Positions 7,908 to 15,084 of a stretch of DNA of 15,651 bases are shown piece by piece; the stretch's first letter is position 1; every line of letters begins with the position of its first letter. The notes below the pieces were generated by a model. The model was given only the letters and a program-made list of their open reading frames with translations. It searched no databases and was not told where the DNA came from. Origin of the DNA: an uncultured Oscillibacter sp. (GTDB taxonomy: Bacteria; Bacillota; Clostridia; Oscillospirales; Oscillospiraceae); contig NZ_URDP01000045.1 in the NCBI RefSeq assembly GCF_900546705.1, positions 1 to 15,651 of the forward strand, written 5' to 3'. The translations under genes and the position numbers were made by a program.

Positions 7908-10900
7908 GTGGCGGAAATTCAACTGACCAAGGCTCAGCAGGCAGTGGTGGACAACCGGGGCGGCAGCCTGCTGGTGTCGGCTGCGGCCGGCTCGGGAAAG
8001 ACGAAGGTGCTGGTGGAGCGTCTGTTTCTATATGTGACACGGGACCGCTGCAACGTGGACGACTTTCTCATCATCACCTACACCAAGGCTGCGGCTGCGG
8101 AGCTGCGGGGCAAGATCGCCGCGGAGCTGAGCCGCCGGCTGGCGGCCAACCCCGGGGATGCCCACCTCAAGCGGCAGCTGCTGCGGGTGTACCGGGCAGA
8201 TATCAAGACCGTGGACGCCTTTTGCACGGCGCTGCTGCGGGAGAATACCCATTTGCTGCCCCGGTCGGGAGAGCAGAACGCCCTGACCCCGGACTTCCGG
8301 GTCCTGGACGAGGGGGATGCCCAACTGGTGCGCCAGCGGGTGCTGGAGCGGACGCTGGAGGCATTTTACGACCACCTGGACGAAGGCGGGGCCCAGCTGG
8401 CGGATACTCTGGGCGCCGGGCGGGACGATCGGGCGCTGGAGGCGCTGGTACTGGAGGTACACGACAAGCTTCAGAGCCACGCCTATCCGGAACAGTGGCT
8501 GGAGAAAAATCAGACGGCCTGGGCAAGCCTTGCGGGCAGCTTCGACGAGACGCCCTATGCCGCCGCGCTGCTGACGGATGTGCACCGACAGGCGTCCCAC
8601 TGGGCGGCGCTGCTGCGGCGGAGCGCAGACCAAACGGCGGGCGACGAGGCATTGGAGCGGGGATACGGAGAAAAGTTCCGCCTCGCAGCTGCCATGTTTG
8701 ATGTCCTGGCGGAAAGCGGCGGCTGGGAGGAGGCCCGGCAGGCGGCAGCGGCCGTCACGTTTCCCCGACTGACCACACCCAGAGGCCGCAAGGACGAGCC
8801 GGAGATCACCGCCCTCAAGGAGGTCTGGGAGGCGTGCAAGACCCGGTACAAGAAGCTGGCAAAGCTGCTGGACGTAAACGGGGAGGAGGCCATGGAGGAC
8901 CTGCGGGCCGTGGCGCCTGCCATGGAGGCCCTGCTGCATCTGACCGGGGAGTTTTCCGCGCGATACCAGGCGGAAAAGCTCCGGCTCAATGCGGCGGATT
9001 TTTCCGATCAGGAGCACCTGGCGCTTCGGCTGCTGGTTTCGGAGGACGGCTCGCCCACGGAGCTGGGCGCCCAGGTATCCCAGCGGTATCAGGAGATTCT
9101 GGTGGACGAGTACCAGGATACCAACGAGGTACAAAACGCGATTTTCCGGGCGGTGTCCCGGGACGGGCAGAATATTTTCACCGTAGGTGACGTCAAGCAG
9201 AGCATTTACCGCTTCCGTCTGGCAGACCCCACCATTTTCCTGGAGAAATACGCCCGTTTTGTGCCCTATGAAGAGGCTCAGCCCGGGCAGGAGCGGAAAA
9301 TCCTCCTCTCCCAGAACTTCCGCTCCCGGCGGGAGATTCTGGATGCGGCCAACTTCGTCTTTTCCAACATCCTCTCGCCGGAGATGGGCGACATGGCTTA
9401 TGGGGAGGACGAGGCGCTGCACTTCGGCGCGACGTACTACCCGCCCCGGCAGGATTGCCAGACGGAGTTTCACCTCATCTGCGCCCGCCAGCGGTCGGGG
9501 GAGGAGGACCGCCCGGTGAAGAAGCTGACGGCGGAGGCCCGGTTTGTGGCAAAGCGGATCCGTACCCTTTTGGACGAGGGCTATCCGGTCACAAGCGGAG
9601 ACGGGACGCTGCGGCCCTGCCGCCCGGAGGACATCGTGATTTTGATGCGCTCTCCCGGCAGCCGCTCCGCCGCTTTTGCCCAGGCGCTGGCGGAGCAGAA
9701 TATCCCGTGCTCCTTTGAAGAGCAGGGGGACTTCTTCCAGACCATGGAGATCTCCGTCATGCTGGGACTCCTGCAGATCATCGACAATCCCCGACAGGAT
9801 GTGCCGCTGATTGCGGTGCTGCGCTCTCCGGTGTTTGGGTTCACGCCGGACCGGTTGGCGTCCATCCGGGCGCACATGCCCCAGGGGGATTTCTACGACG
9901 CGGTGGCAGCCGACCAGGGGGAGGACTGCCGGGCGTTCCTGGACACGCTGGAGGGCCTCCGCTCTGCCGCCCGGGACATGGGTGTGCACCGGCTGATCTG
10001 GCACATTTATAATCAATTGAATCTGCTGGGCGTGTTTGCCGCCATGGACGGCGGTCAGGCCCGAAAGGAGAATCTCATCGCCCTCAGCCGCCACGCCCGG
10101 CGGTTTGAAAGCAGCGGCTACAAGGGGATCTTTTCCTTTGTGACCCATCTGCGCCGCCTGCTGGAGGCCGGAGAGGCTCCGGCTACCGGCGGCGCGGCTG
10201 CCGTGGGCGGCGTGGGACTGATGAGTATCCACAAGTCCAAGGGCCTGGAGTTCCCCATCGTGATTCTGGCCGACCTGGACCACGCATTTTCCCGGCAGGA
10301 CTTCGATACGCCGGTTCTGGTGCATCCGGCCATGGGTCTTGGGCCCAAGCGGGTGGACCTGAAGCGGAAGATCAAATACCCGACGCTTGCCCGGGAGGCC
10401 ATTGAGCGGACCCTCCGGCGGGAAAACCTCTCCGAGGAACTGCGGGTTTTGTATGTGGCCATGACCCGTCCCAAGGAAAAGCTCATTCTGGTGGACGCCA
10501 TGTACCATGCCCCCGGCCGGATCCAGAAGCTGGCGGCGGTAGCCTCCTGCCCGGCGCTGCCGGAGACGGTGGCCTCCTGCTCCAACTTCGGGGAGTGGCT
10601 GCTGCTGGGACTGCTGTGTCGGCCGGAGGCCCGGTGCTTGCTGGACCTGGCGGATGCTTCCGTGGGAACCCTGTATACCGGGGACACGGCGCCTTGGCAG
10701 GTGTTCTCGCACAGTGCCGACGAGTTTGCCGCCCGGCCCGTCCCTGCGGCGGATGCCGTCGGTGGGGAAGCGCAGGAGAAAGAGGCGGTCTTTGACCCGT
10801 CCATGCTGGAGCGGACCTATCCCTATGCCCTGGAGACGGGACTTCCCTCCAAGGTGACCGCCACCCAGCTCAAGGGGCGGGCGGTGGATCAGGAGATTGC

Positions 10901-11474
10901 GGAAAACGCCGCCCATACACCGTATCTGCGGCCCCTTTCCCAGCCCCGCTTCCGCCAGAAGCGCTCCGGACTTACACCGGCAGAGCAGGGCACGGCCACC
11001 CATCTGGTGCTTCAGTACCTGGACTTTTCCGATCCGGACGCCGGTGGGCAGGTGGAGCGTCTGACGGCGCGGCAGCTGCTGACGCCGGAGCAGGCGGCTG
11101 CGGTGGATGTGGCCGGCCTGGAGCGGTTTTTGCAAAGCGGGCTTGCCGGGGAAATTCGGGCAGGAAAGAACGTACTGCGGGAGTATCGGTTCACGCTGCT
11201 GATGGACGCGGCGGACTACGATCCCAGAGCGGAGGCCGGAGATCAGATGTTGCTCCAGGGTGTGGTGGACTGCTGCTTCGAGACGGAAAAAGGCATTACC
11301 GTGGTGGACTTCAAGACCGATCATGTGTTCCGGCGGGAGGATCTCCTGCGCCGGGCGGAATCTTACCGTCCCCAGCTGGAGGCGTACAGCCGGGCGCTGG
11401 CCAAGGTGCTGGAAAAGCCGGTGGTGCGCCGGGTGCTCTATTTCCTGTCTCCCGGTGAGACGGTGGAGCTGTGA
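7908..11474 (+). CDS. addA: ATP-dependent helicase/nuclease subunit A
   Basis: AddA, 1,188 residues: the 3'-5' motor and second nuclease of AddAB. All the superfamily 1 helicase motifs are visible: Walker A AAAGSGKT (25-32), motif Ia ITYTKAAAAELR (56-67), Walker B VDEYQDT with Asp400-Glu401, motif III VGDVKQSIYRFR (426-437), motif V SIHKSKGLEF (773-782) and motif VI RVLYVAMTR (846-854). The C-terminal RecB-family nuclease has GVVDCCF (Asp1121) and VVDFKTD (Asp1134, Lys1136). The start is GTG at 7908, with a purine-rich AGGGGGG about 9 bases upstream, inside the end of addB. No good terminator follows the TGA at 11472; only a weak AGAG/CTCT stem and A-rich sequence precede the rpmE promoter, so some readthrough into rpmE is possible. 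Confidence 0.97.
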   Translation: MAEIQLTKAQQAVVDNRGGSLLVSAAAGSGKTKVLVERLFLYVTRDRCNVDDFLIITYTKAAAAELRGKIAAELSRRLAANPGDAHLKRQLLRVYRADIKTVDAFCTALLRENTHLLPRSGEQNALTPDFRVLDEGDAQLVRQRVLERTLEAFYDHLDEGGAQLADTLGAGRDDRALEALVLEVHDKLQSHAYPEQWLEKNQTAWASLAGSFDETPYAAALLTDVHRQASHWAALLRRSADQTAGDEALERGYGEKFRLAAAMFDVLAESGGWEEARQAAAAVTFPRLTTPRGRKDEPEITALKEVWEACKTRYKKLAKLLDVNGEEAMEDLRAVAPAMEALLHLTGEFSARYQAEKLRLNAADFSDQEHLALRLLVSEDGSPTELGAQVSQRYQEILVDEYQDTNEVQNAIFRAVSRDGQNIFTVGDVKQSIYRFRLADPTIFLEKYARFVPYEEAQPGQERKILLSQNFRSRREILDAANFVFSNILSPEMGDMAYGEDEALHFGATYYPPRQDCQTEFHLICARQRSGEEDRPVKKLTAEARFVAKRIRTLLDEGYPVTSGDGTLRPCRPEDIVILMRSPGSRSAAFAQALAEQNIPCSFEEQGDFFQTMEISVMLGLLQIIDNPRQDVPLIAVLRSPVFGFTPDRLASIRAHMPQGDFYDAVAADQGEDCRAFLDTLEGLRSAARDMGVHRLIWHIYNQLNLLGVFAAMDGGQARKENLIALSRHARRFESSGYKGIFSFVTHLRRLLEAGEAPATGGAAAVGGVGLMSIHKSKGLEFPIVILADLDHAFSRQDFDTPVLVHPAMGLGPKRVDLKRKIKYPTLAREAIERTLRRENLSEELRVLYVAMTRPKEKLILVDAMYHAPGRIQKLAAVASCPALPETVASCSNFGEWLLLGLLCRPEARCLLDLADASVGTLYTGDTAPWQVFSHSADEFAARPVPAADAVGGEAQEKEAVFDPSMLERTYPYALETGLPSKVTATQLKGRAVDQEIAENAAHTPYLRPLSQPRFRQKRSGLTPAEQGTATHLVLQYLDFSDPDAGGQVERLTARQLLTPEQAAAVDVAGLERFLQSGLAGEIRAGKNVLREYRFTLLMDAADYDPRAEAGDQMLLQGVVDCCFETEKGITVVDFKTDHVFRREDLLRRAESYRPQLEAYSRALAKVLEKPVVRRVLYFLSPGETVEL

Positions 11475-11516
11475 GAGAAGCTCTTCAGCAAAAAACAAAA
11501 AAATTTAAAAAAAGGC

Positions 11517-11545
11517 TTGCATATTCGTACAAACTATGCTAAACT
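11517..11545 (+). promoter_or_regulatory. Promoter of rpmE (extended -10)
   Basis: TTGCAT (11517-11522), a 17-base spacer, and TAAACT (11540-11545) directly preceded by TGC (11537-11539). The upstream side is an A/T-rich run (11491-11513) that could act as an UP element. The start of transcription is expected near 11552. Confidence 0.75.
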
Positions 11546-11551
11546 AAGTGT

Positions 11552-11598
11552 CGCCTTTGTAAAGGGTAAGCTAGATAAGAAAGAGGTGAACGAGAGCA
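11552..11598 (+). promoter_or_regulatory. Short rpmE 5' leader with small hairpin (possible autoregulatory site)
   Basis: The leader is about 47 bases. It contains a small hairpin (CCTT 11554-11557 with AAGG 11562-11565, TGTA loop) and then the ribosome site AAAGAGGTG (11580-11588). L31 leader motifs that may bind the protein are described in Firmicutes; I cannot confirm that this leader fits that motif. Confidence 0.25.
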
Positions 11599-11802
11599 AT
11601 GAAGGAAGGAATCCATCCCAATTATCAGCAGACTACGATTACTTGCGCCTGCGGTAATGTGATTGAGACAGGTTCTACCAAGAAGGATATCAAGGTGGAA
11701 GTCTGCTCTAAGTGTCACCCCTTCTTCACGGGCAAGCAGAAGCTGGTGGACACCGGCGGACGCGTGGCCAAGTTCAACAAGAAGTTCGGCCTGGACAAGT
11801 AA
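11599..11802 (+). CDS. rpmE: 50S ribosomal protein L31, zinc-binding type
   Basis: A 67-residue large-subunit ribosomal protein. The family features are clear: MKEGIHPNY at the N-terminus, zinc ligands CAC (Cys16, Cys18) and CSKCHPF (Cys36, Cys39), then FFTGKQKLVDTGGRV and a basic tail. Because the four cysteines are kept, this is the zinc-containing form (RpmE type), not the cysteine-less paralogue that replaces it under zinc limitation in some bacteria. The ATG at 11599 follows AAAGAGGTG by 10 bases. It forms a single-gene unit, with its own promoter (11517-11545) and its own terminator (11818-11848). No Zur-like operator is evident upstream. Confidence 0.97.
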   Translation: MKEGIHPNYQQTTITCACGNVIETGSTKKDIKVEVCSKCHPFFTGKQKLVDTGGRVAKFNKKFGLDK

Positions 11803-11817
11803 GTCTGACACGATCAC

Positions 11818-11848
11818 AAAAGGGTCTGCCAATGGGCAGACCCTTTTT
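11818..11848 (+). terminator. Intrinsic terminator of rpmE
   Basis: A 10-bp perfect GC-rich stem (11821-11830 with 11835-11844), loop AATG, with AAA before it and TTTTT after. It starts 15 bases after the rpmE stop and ends just before the next promoter. Confidence 0.93.
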
Positions 11849-11849
11849 A

Positions 11850-11878
11850 TTTACTTTTTGCCCGGCGGCGCATATACT
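11850..11878 (+). promoter_or_regulatory. Promoter of the flavin-reductase/hflX operon
   Basis: TTTACT (11850-11855), a 17-base spacer, and TATACT (11873-11878). It begins right after the T-tract of the rpmE terminator and lies 36 bases before the first start codon of the operon. Confidence 0.65.
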
Positions 11879-11914
11879 GAGCAGTGAGAATGGACAGAAA
11901 GGAAGCGTACTGTC

Positions 11915-12421
11915 ATGAAACTGCATCCAGTGGAAGTCAAGACCCTGGCACCGGAGGTATTTCGGATTTTTGGGGAGCGGAACGCCCTGCTGACGGCGGG
12001 GACCGGGGAGCGCGTCAACACCATGACCATCGGCTGGTGCCAGCTGGGCCGTCTTTGGAGCGTGCCGGTATGTACGGTGTACGTGCGCCCGGAGCGCTAC
12101 ACCTATCCGCTGATGGAACAGGGGGACTATTTCACCGTCTCCGTGCTGCCGGAGGAGTGCGGGGAGATTATGCGCTTTTGCGGCACAAAGAGCGGACGGG
12201 ACGTGGACAAGATCGCCCATTGCGGCCTGACGCTGTGCCGGGGAGCGGGAAACGCCCCGTTTTTTGAGGAGGCGGAGTGGGTGCTGGTGTGCAGAAAGCT
12301 CTATGCCCAGGATCTGGACGCCGCCTGCGTGACGGACGGGACCCCTATCCTGCATCATTACAAGGGCCAGGGCTGGCACAGAATGTATACCGGCGAGGTT
12401 GTGGAGGCCTACGCCAGATAA
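11915..12421 (+). CDS. Flavin reductase-like / FMN-binding split-barrel protein
   Basis: A 168-residue cytoplasmic protein with the fold signature of the flavin reductase-like family (DIM6/NTAB type), which binds FMN and usually reduces or uses flavin; the real substrate cannot be told from sequence. Supporting segments are NALLTAG (23-29), VNTMTIGW (34-41), the strand VCTVYVRPERYTY (52-64) and FTVSVLP (73-79), arranged as in family members; the C-terminus is tryptophan- and tyrosine-rich, as is common there. The ATG at 11915 follows AAAGGAAG (11898-11905). Its TAA at 12419 overlaps the TAAGGAG that is the ribosome site of hflX, so the two genes are co-transcribed. No signal peptide or metal-binding cysteine pattern is seen. 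Confidence 0.82.
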   Translation: MKLHPVEVKTLAPEVFRIFGERNALLTAGTGERVNTMTIGWCQLGRLWSVPVCTVYVRPERYTYPLMEQGDYFTVSVLPEECGEIMRFCGTKSGRDVDKIAHCGLTLCRGAGNAPFFEEAEWVLVCRKLYAQDLDAACVTDGTPILHHYKGQGWHRMYTGEVVEAYAR

Positions 12422-12429
12422 GGAGTACT

Positions 12430-13710
12430 ATGGAGAAAACAGAGGAAATTCGCGACCGGGTGGTGCTGGTGGGACTGAGCTCCCCGGTGCTGAAAAAAGA
12501 GGAAAACGCCGACGAGGGCACCATGGAGGAGCTCTCCGCCCTGGTGGAGACAGCCGGTGCCGAGACCATCGGCGTCGTGCTGCAAAACCGTCCCTCTCCC
12601 GATCCCCGCACCTTCATCGGTGAGGGCAAGGTGGAGGAGGTGCGGGACTTCTGCCGGGCCAACGGCGCCACCATGGTGATCTTCGACAACGACCTGTCCC
12701 CGTCCCAGATGCGGGTGCTGACGGAGAGTCTGGGGGTGCAGGTGCTGGACCGCTGCGGATTGATCCTGGACATTTTCGCCCAGCGTGCCCGCACCCGGGA
12801 GGGCCGCCTTCAGGTGGAGCTGGCCCAGTACCAGTATCTGCTGCCCCGCTTGACGGGCATGTGGACCCACCTGGAGCGGCAGGCGGGTACCAGCGGCAAG
12901 GGGCCCATCGGCTCCAAGGGCCCCGGTGAGACGCAGCTGGAGACGGACCGCCGCCACATCCACCGCAAGATCGACAAGCTTCGGGAGGATCTGGAGGACG
13001 TGCGCCGGGTGCGCAATACCCAGCGCCAGCGGCGGCAGAAAAATGAGATCCCCGTGGTGGCCATCGTGGGCTATACCAATGCGGGCAAGTCCACGCTGCT
13101 CAATCGTCTGACCGATGCGGGTATTCCCGCCAACAACCGCCTGTTCGACACGCTGGATACCACCAGCCGGCTGCTGACCGTCAGCGACACGCTGGATGTG
13201 GTGCTCTCGGATACGGTCGGCTTCATCCGCAAGCTTCCCCATCAGCTGGTGGAGGCGTTCAAGGCCACGCTGGAGGAGCTGGAGTATGCTGATCTTTTGC
13301 TCCATGTGGTGGACGTATCCAACCCGGAGTGGAAGCAGCAAGCCCAGGTGGTGGACAACCTGATCCAGGAGCTGGGCGCCGGGGAGCTGCCCCGCATCGA
13401 GGTATATAATAAGTCCGACCGGGTGCCGGTGGGAGAGATCCTGCCCCACGGTGAGGACATTTGCGCCATCTCCGCCAAGACCGGAGAGGGCGTGGACCGT
13501 CTGCTGGAGATGATCGACAAGCGGCTGGACAAGGGCACCCGGCGGGTTGTGCTCCATCTGCCCTATGACAAGGGCGGCCTTTTGGACATGCTCTACCGGG
13601 AGGCGAAAGTGGAGTCCGTGGAGTACAGCCAGACCATCGATGTGACCGCTGTGTGCGGCCCCAGGACACTGGGACAGGTGACGCCCTATCTGGATGCGGC
13701 GGAGAACTGA
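12430..13710 (+). CDS. hflX: GTPase HflX, ribosome-associated
   Basis: HflX, 426 residues, normal length for the family. It binds the 50S subunit and, in studied bacteria, splits stalled or hibernating ribosomes during stress. The N-terminal nucleotide-binding domain has QNRPSPDPRTFIGEGKVEE, and the glycine-rich GPGETQLE signature is at 164-171. The G domain has G1 GYTNAGKS (214-221), G3 DTVG (261-264), G4 NKSD (327-330) and G5 SAK (348-350). All catalytic motifs are intact. I chose the ATG at 12430 because AAGGAG lies 5-10 bases upstream and the family N-terminus fits; the frame is open 51 codons further up, but that part lies inside the preceding gene. The next gene starts 22 bases after the stop, so it is in the same operon. 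Confidence 0.97.
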   Translation: MEKTEEIRDRVVLVGLSSPVLKKEENADEGTMEELSALVETAGAETIGVVLQNRPSPDPRTFIGEGKVEEVRDFCRANGATMVIFDNDLSPSQMRVLTESLGVQVLDRCGLILDIFAQRARTREGRLQVELAQYQYLLPRLTGMWTHLERQAGTSGKGPIGSKGPGETQLETDRRHIHRKIDKLREDLEDVRRVRNTQRQRRQKNEIPVVAIVGYTNAGKSTLLNRLTDAGIPANNRLFDTLDTTSRLLTVSDTLDVVLSDTVGFIRKLPHQLVEAFKATLEELEYADLLLHVVDVSNPEWKQQAQVVDNLIQELGAGELPRIEVYNKSDRVPVGEILPHGEDICAISAKTGEGVDRLLEMIDKRLDKGTRRVVLHLPYDKGGLLDMLYREAKVESVEYSQTIDVTAVCGPRTLGQVTPYLDAAEN

Positions 13711-13732
13711 GACGACAGGGAGGGAGCGTACC

Positions 13733-14278
13733 ATGATCCTGGAGACCGAGCGGCTGCGATTGCGGCCGTTTCGAGAGGACGACGCGGCCGACGTCTATGC
13801 CTATGCCCGGGACAGCCGGGTGGGTCCCATTGCGGGCTGGCCGCCGCATGGAAGTGAGGAGGAGAGCCACCAGATCATCCGCACGGTGTTCTCCGCGCCC
13901 GGTACCTTTGCCATGGAGCTGCGGGAGAGCGGGCAGGTAATCGGCTCTGTGGGCTTTGTGGGCCGCTGCCCGGCGGGAGATCCGGCGTGGGAGGACGAGA
14001 TCGGCTATGCCCTGGGATACCGCTGGTGGGGCCGCGGGCTTGTGCCGGAGGCAGTGGAGGCGGTGCTGGCCTGCGGGTTTACCCGGCGGGGCCTCCGGCG
14101 CGTCTGGTGCGGCCATTACGGCGGCAACTGGCGCAGTGCCCGGGTCATTGGCAAATGCGGCTTTGCATACCGGTTTTCCAGGACGGAGGCCGTCCCGCTG
14201 CTGGGCCAGACCCGGCAGTGCTGCTATTACGCACAGACGAAGGAGGCATGGCGTGAGCGAGTATCTGGTACCCTTTGA
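13733..14278 (+). CDS. GNAT N-acetyltransferase, RimJ/RimL type
   Basis: A 181-residue acetyltransferase of the RimJ/RimL (Acetyltransf_3) branch of GNAT. It begins with the typical LETERLRLRPFREDD (3-17) and carries the acetyl-CoA-binding motif A as YRWWGRGLVPEAV (from residue 96). The strand IGSVGFVG and a following EIGYALG fit the core sheet; the C-terminal N-x-S-A-R-V-I-G-K-C-G-F is the conserved motif B of the family. Members acetylate ribosomal protein N-termini, antibiotics or small amines, and the substrate here is unknown. The start ATG at 13733 follows AGGGAGGGAG. The gene overlaps the next one by 26 bases in another frame, and the ribosome site AGGAGG for that gene (14241-14246) lies inside this coding sequence, which suggests translational coupling. 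Confidence 0.92.
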   Translation: MILETERLRLRPFREDDAADVYAYARDSRVGPIAGWPPHGSEEESHQIIRTVFSAPGTFAMELRESGQVIGSVGFVGRCPAGDPAWEDEIGYALGYRWWGRGLVPEAVEAVLACGFTRRGLRRVWCGHYGGNWRSARVIGKCGFAYRFSRTEAVPLLGQTRQCCYYAQTKEAWRERVSGTL

Positions 14279-14768
14279 GGACGCGGAGAGCGAGTTTACG
14301 GAAAAGCGCTCCCGCTTCATCAGTCATATCTGGCGGGTGGAGACGGAGGCGGAAGCCCGCGCCCGGATTGAAGAGATGAAAAAGCGGTATTACGACGCCC
14401 GGCATAACTGCTGGTGCTATCTGATCCGGCAGGGCGGCGTGGTGTACGGCGCGTTCCTGGCGGGGCAATTGAAAGGCTTTGTATCGGTTGAGGGACCTCC
14501 TATGGGGAGCCGGGGACAGTACCGGGATCTGACCAGCCTGCATGTCTCAGAGGAACTGCGGGGAAGGGGGATTGGCCGCCGTCTATTTACTTTCGCGGCA
14601 GATTGGGCCAAAAATCAGGGCGCGGAAAGACTGTATCTCTCCAGTCATTCCGCCGTAGAGACGCAGGCTTTTTACCAGGCGATGGGCTGCCGGGAGGCGG
14701 AGGAATACAACCGGGAGCATGTGGAAAAAGAACCGTTTGATTGCCAACTGGAATATCTCCTCCAGTAG
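14253..14768 (+). CDS. Chimeric protein: YigZ/IMPACT N-terminal fragment joined to GNAT C-terminal part
   Basis: A 171-residue product starting at GTG 14253, set by AGGAGG at 14241-14246 (6-base spacer); the nearby ATG at 14248 stops after two codons. Residues 1 to about 60 match the start of the YigZ/IMPACT family (SEFTEKRSRFISHI, ETEAEA, DARHNCWCYLIR), whose members run about 200 residues. The expected next part (SDDGEP-GTAG and the rest) is absent. From about residue 61 the protein instead matches the C-terminal two-thirds of a GNAT acetyltransferase: GAFLAG, SLHVSEELRGRGIG with the acetyl-CoA loop at 103-108, AVETQAFYQAMGC and HVEKEPFDCQLEY. The GNAT start (about 80-90 residues) is missing. 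The join is in frame near QGGVV (14430-14444), a string that could occur in both parents. GC content appears lower after it. The product may be non-functional, a true fusion, or an assembly error. Confidence 0.8.
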   Translation: MSEYLVPFEDAESEFTEKRSRFISHIWRVETEAEARARIEEMKKRYYDARHNCWCYLIRQGGVVYGAFLAGQLKGFVSVEGPPMGSRGQYRDLTSLHVSEELRGRGIGRRLFTFAADWAKNQGAERLYLSSHSAVETQAFYQAMGCREAEEYNREHVEKEPFDCQLEYLLQ

Positions 14769-14868
14769 GCCGTTTGCGTTGCAGGGACCGTTTTTGCCGG
14801 GAAGCCGACGGTTGTAGCTTTCGCACGAAACGTTGGGGCGCAGGCGAACGGCGCTTTTGTTCGGGGAG

Positions 14869-14908
14869 AAAAAGACGCCGGAGCAAAGCGGACTTTGCCC
14901 CGACGTGG
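14869..14908 (-). repeat. Hairpin repeat, copy 1 (terminator-like)
   Basis: A 40-bp element, identical at 38 of 40 positions to the copy at 15047-15086. The stem is 14875-14888 with 14893-14906 and the loop is four bases (CGGA on plus). The two differences (C14878, C14899) make G-U pairs in minus-strand RNA but A-C mismatches in plus-strand RNA. On the minus strand it is followed by five Ts (14873-14869), so it reads as a second terminator-like element facing away from the tRNA. Confidence 0.8.
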
Positions 14909-14944
14909 AAGGAACGATGAAAACCGAAATTTCCGGGAAAGAGG

Positions 14945-14995
14945 CACCCGCAGGGTGGCCCCAACTGCGAGCCCAGCGCAGCGGGTCGCGGTTGG
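14945..14995. other. Two adjacent short inverted repeats between the hairpin copies
   Basis: CACCC/GGGTG around a GCA loop (14945-14957) is followed by a 13-bp stem, 14961-14974 with 14983-14995, having a one-base bulge at 14971 and a G-U pair in plus-strand RNA only. It may be part of a dispersed structured repeat; no function is visible. Confidence 0.45.
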
Positions 14996-15022
14996 AGAGG
15001 AGGAGCAAGGGAGCGGGCGGAT

Positions 15023-15057
15023 GACGTCTTTTTGTGCCGCAGGCATAAAAAGACGTC
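15023..15057. repeat. Inverted repeat GACGTCTTTTT...AAAAAGACGTC
   Basis: Arms 15023-15038 and 15042-15057 pair over 16 bp (one G-U or A-C position) around a three-base loop. The right arm shares bases 15053-15057 with the stem of the tRNA terminator, and its A5 run is the terminator's T-tract on the minus strand, so the two folds exclude each other. Confidence 0.7.
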
Positions 15058-15084
15058 GGAGCAAAGCGGACTTTGCTCCGACGT
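15047..15084 (-). terminator. Intrinsic terminator of tRNA-Leu
   Basis: In minus-strand RNA a perfect 14-bp stem (15084-15071 with 15066-15053) with loop TCCG is followed by C and five Ts (15051-15047). The first base of the stem is the terminal A of the encoded CCA, so the terminator begins exactly at the mature tRNA end. Confidence 0.88.

Larger units (their letters stand above)
14769..15083. other. 315-bp gene-free, hairpin-rich intergenic region
   Basis: No credible gene is seen here; open frames in it run through the tRNA or the hairpins. It holds two copies of a 40-bp hairpin repeat (14869-14908 and 15047-15086) and, between them, two further stems (14945-14957 and 14961-14995) plus a large inverted repeat (15023-15057). 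There is no clear terminator for the operon ending at 14768: the best plus-strand candidate is a weak GCGC stem followed by TTTT near 14838-14858. Confidence 0.6.

Noticed and set aside
5049..11498. Very long minus-strand open frames (957 and 1,156 codons) opposite addB and addA
   Set aside because: Shadow frames of two well-supported genes. Their translations show no domain, and nothing suggests ribosome sites or promoters for them.
12277..12429. 51-codon upstream extension of the hflX frame
   Set aside because: It overlaps the flavin-reductase-like gene in another frame. The ATG at 12430 has a good ribosome site and matches the family N-terminus.
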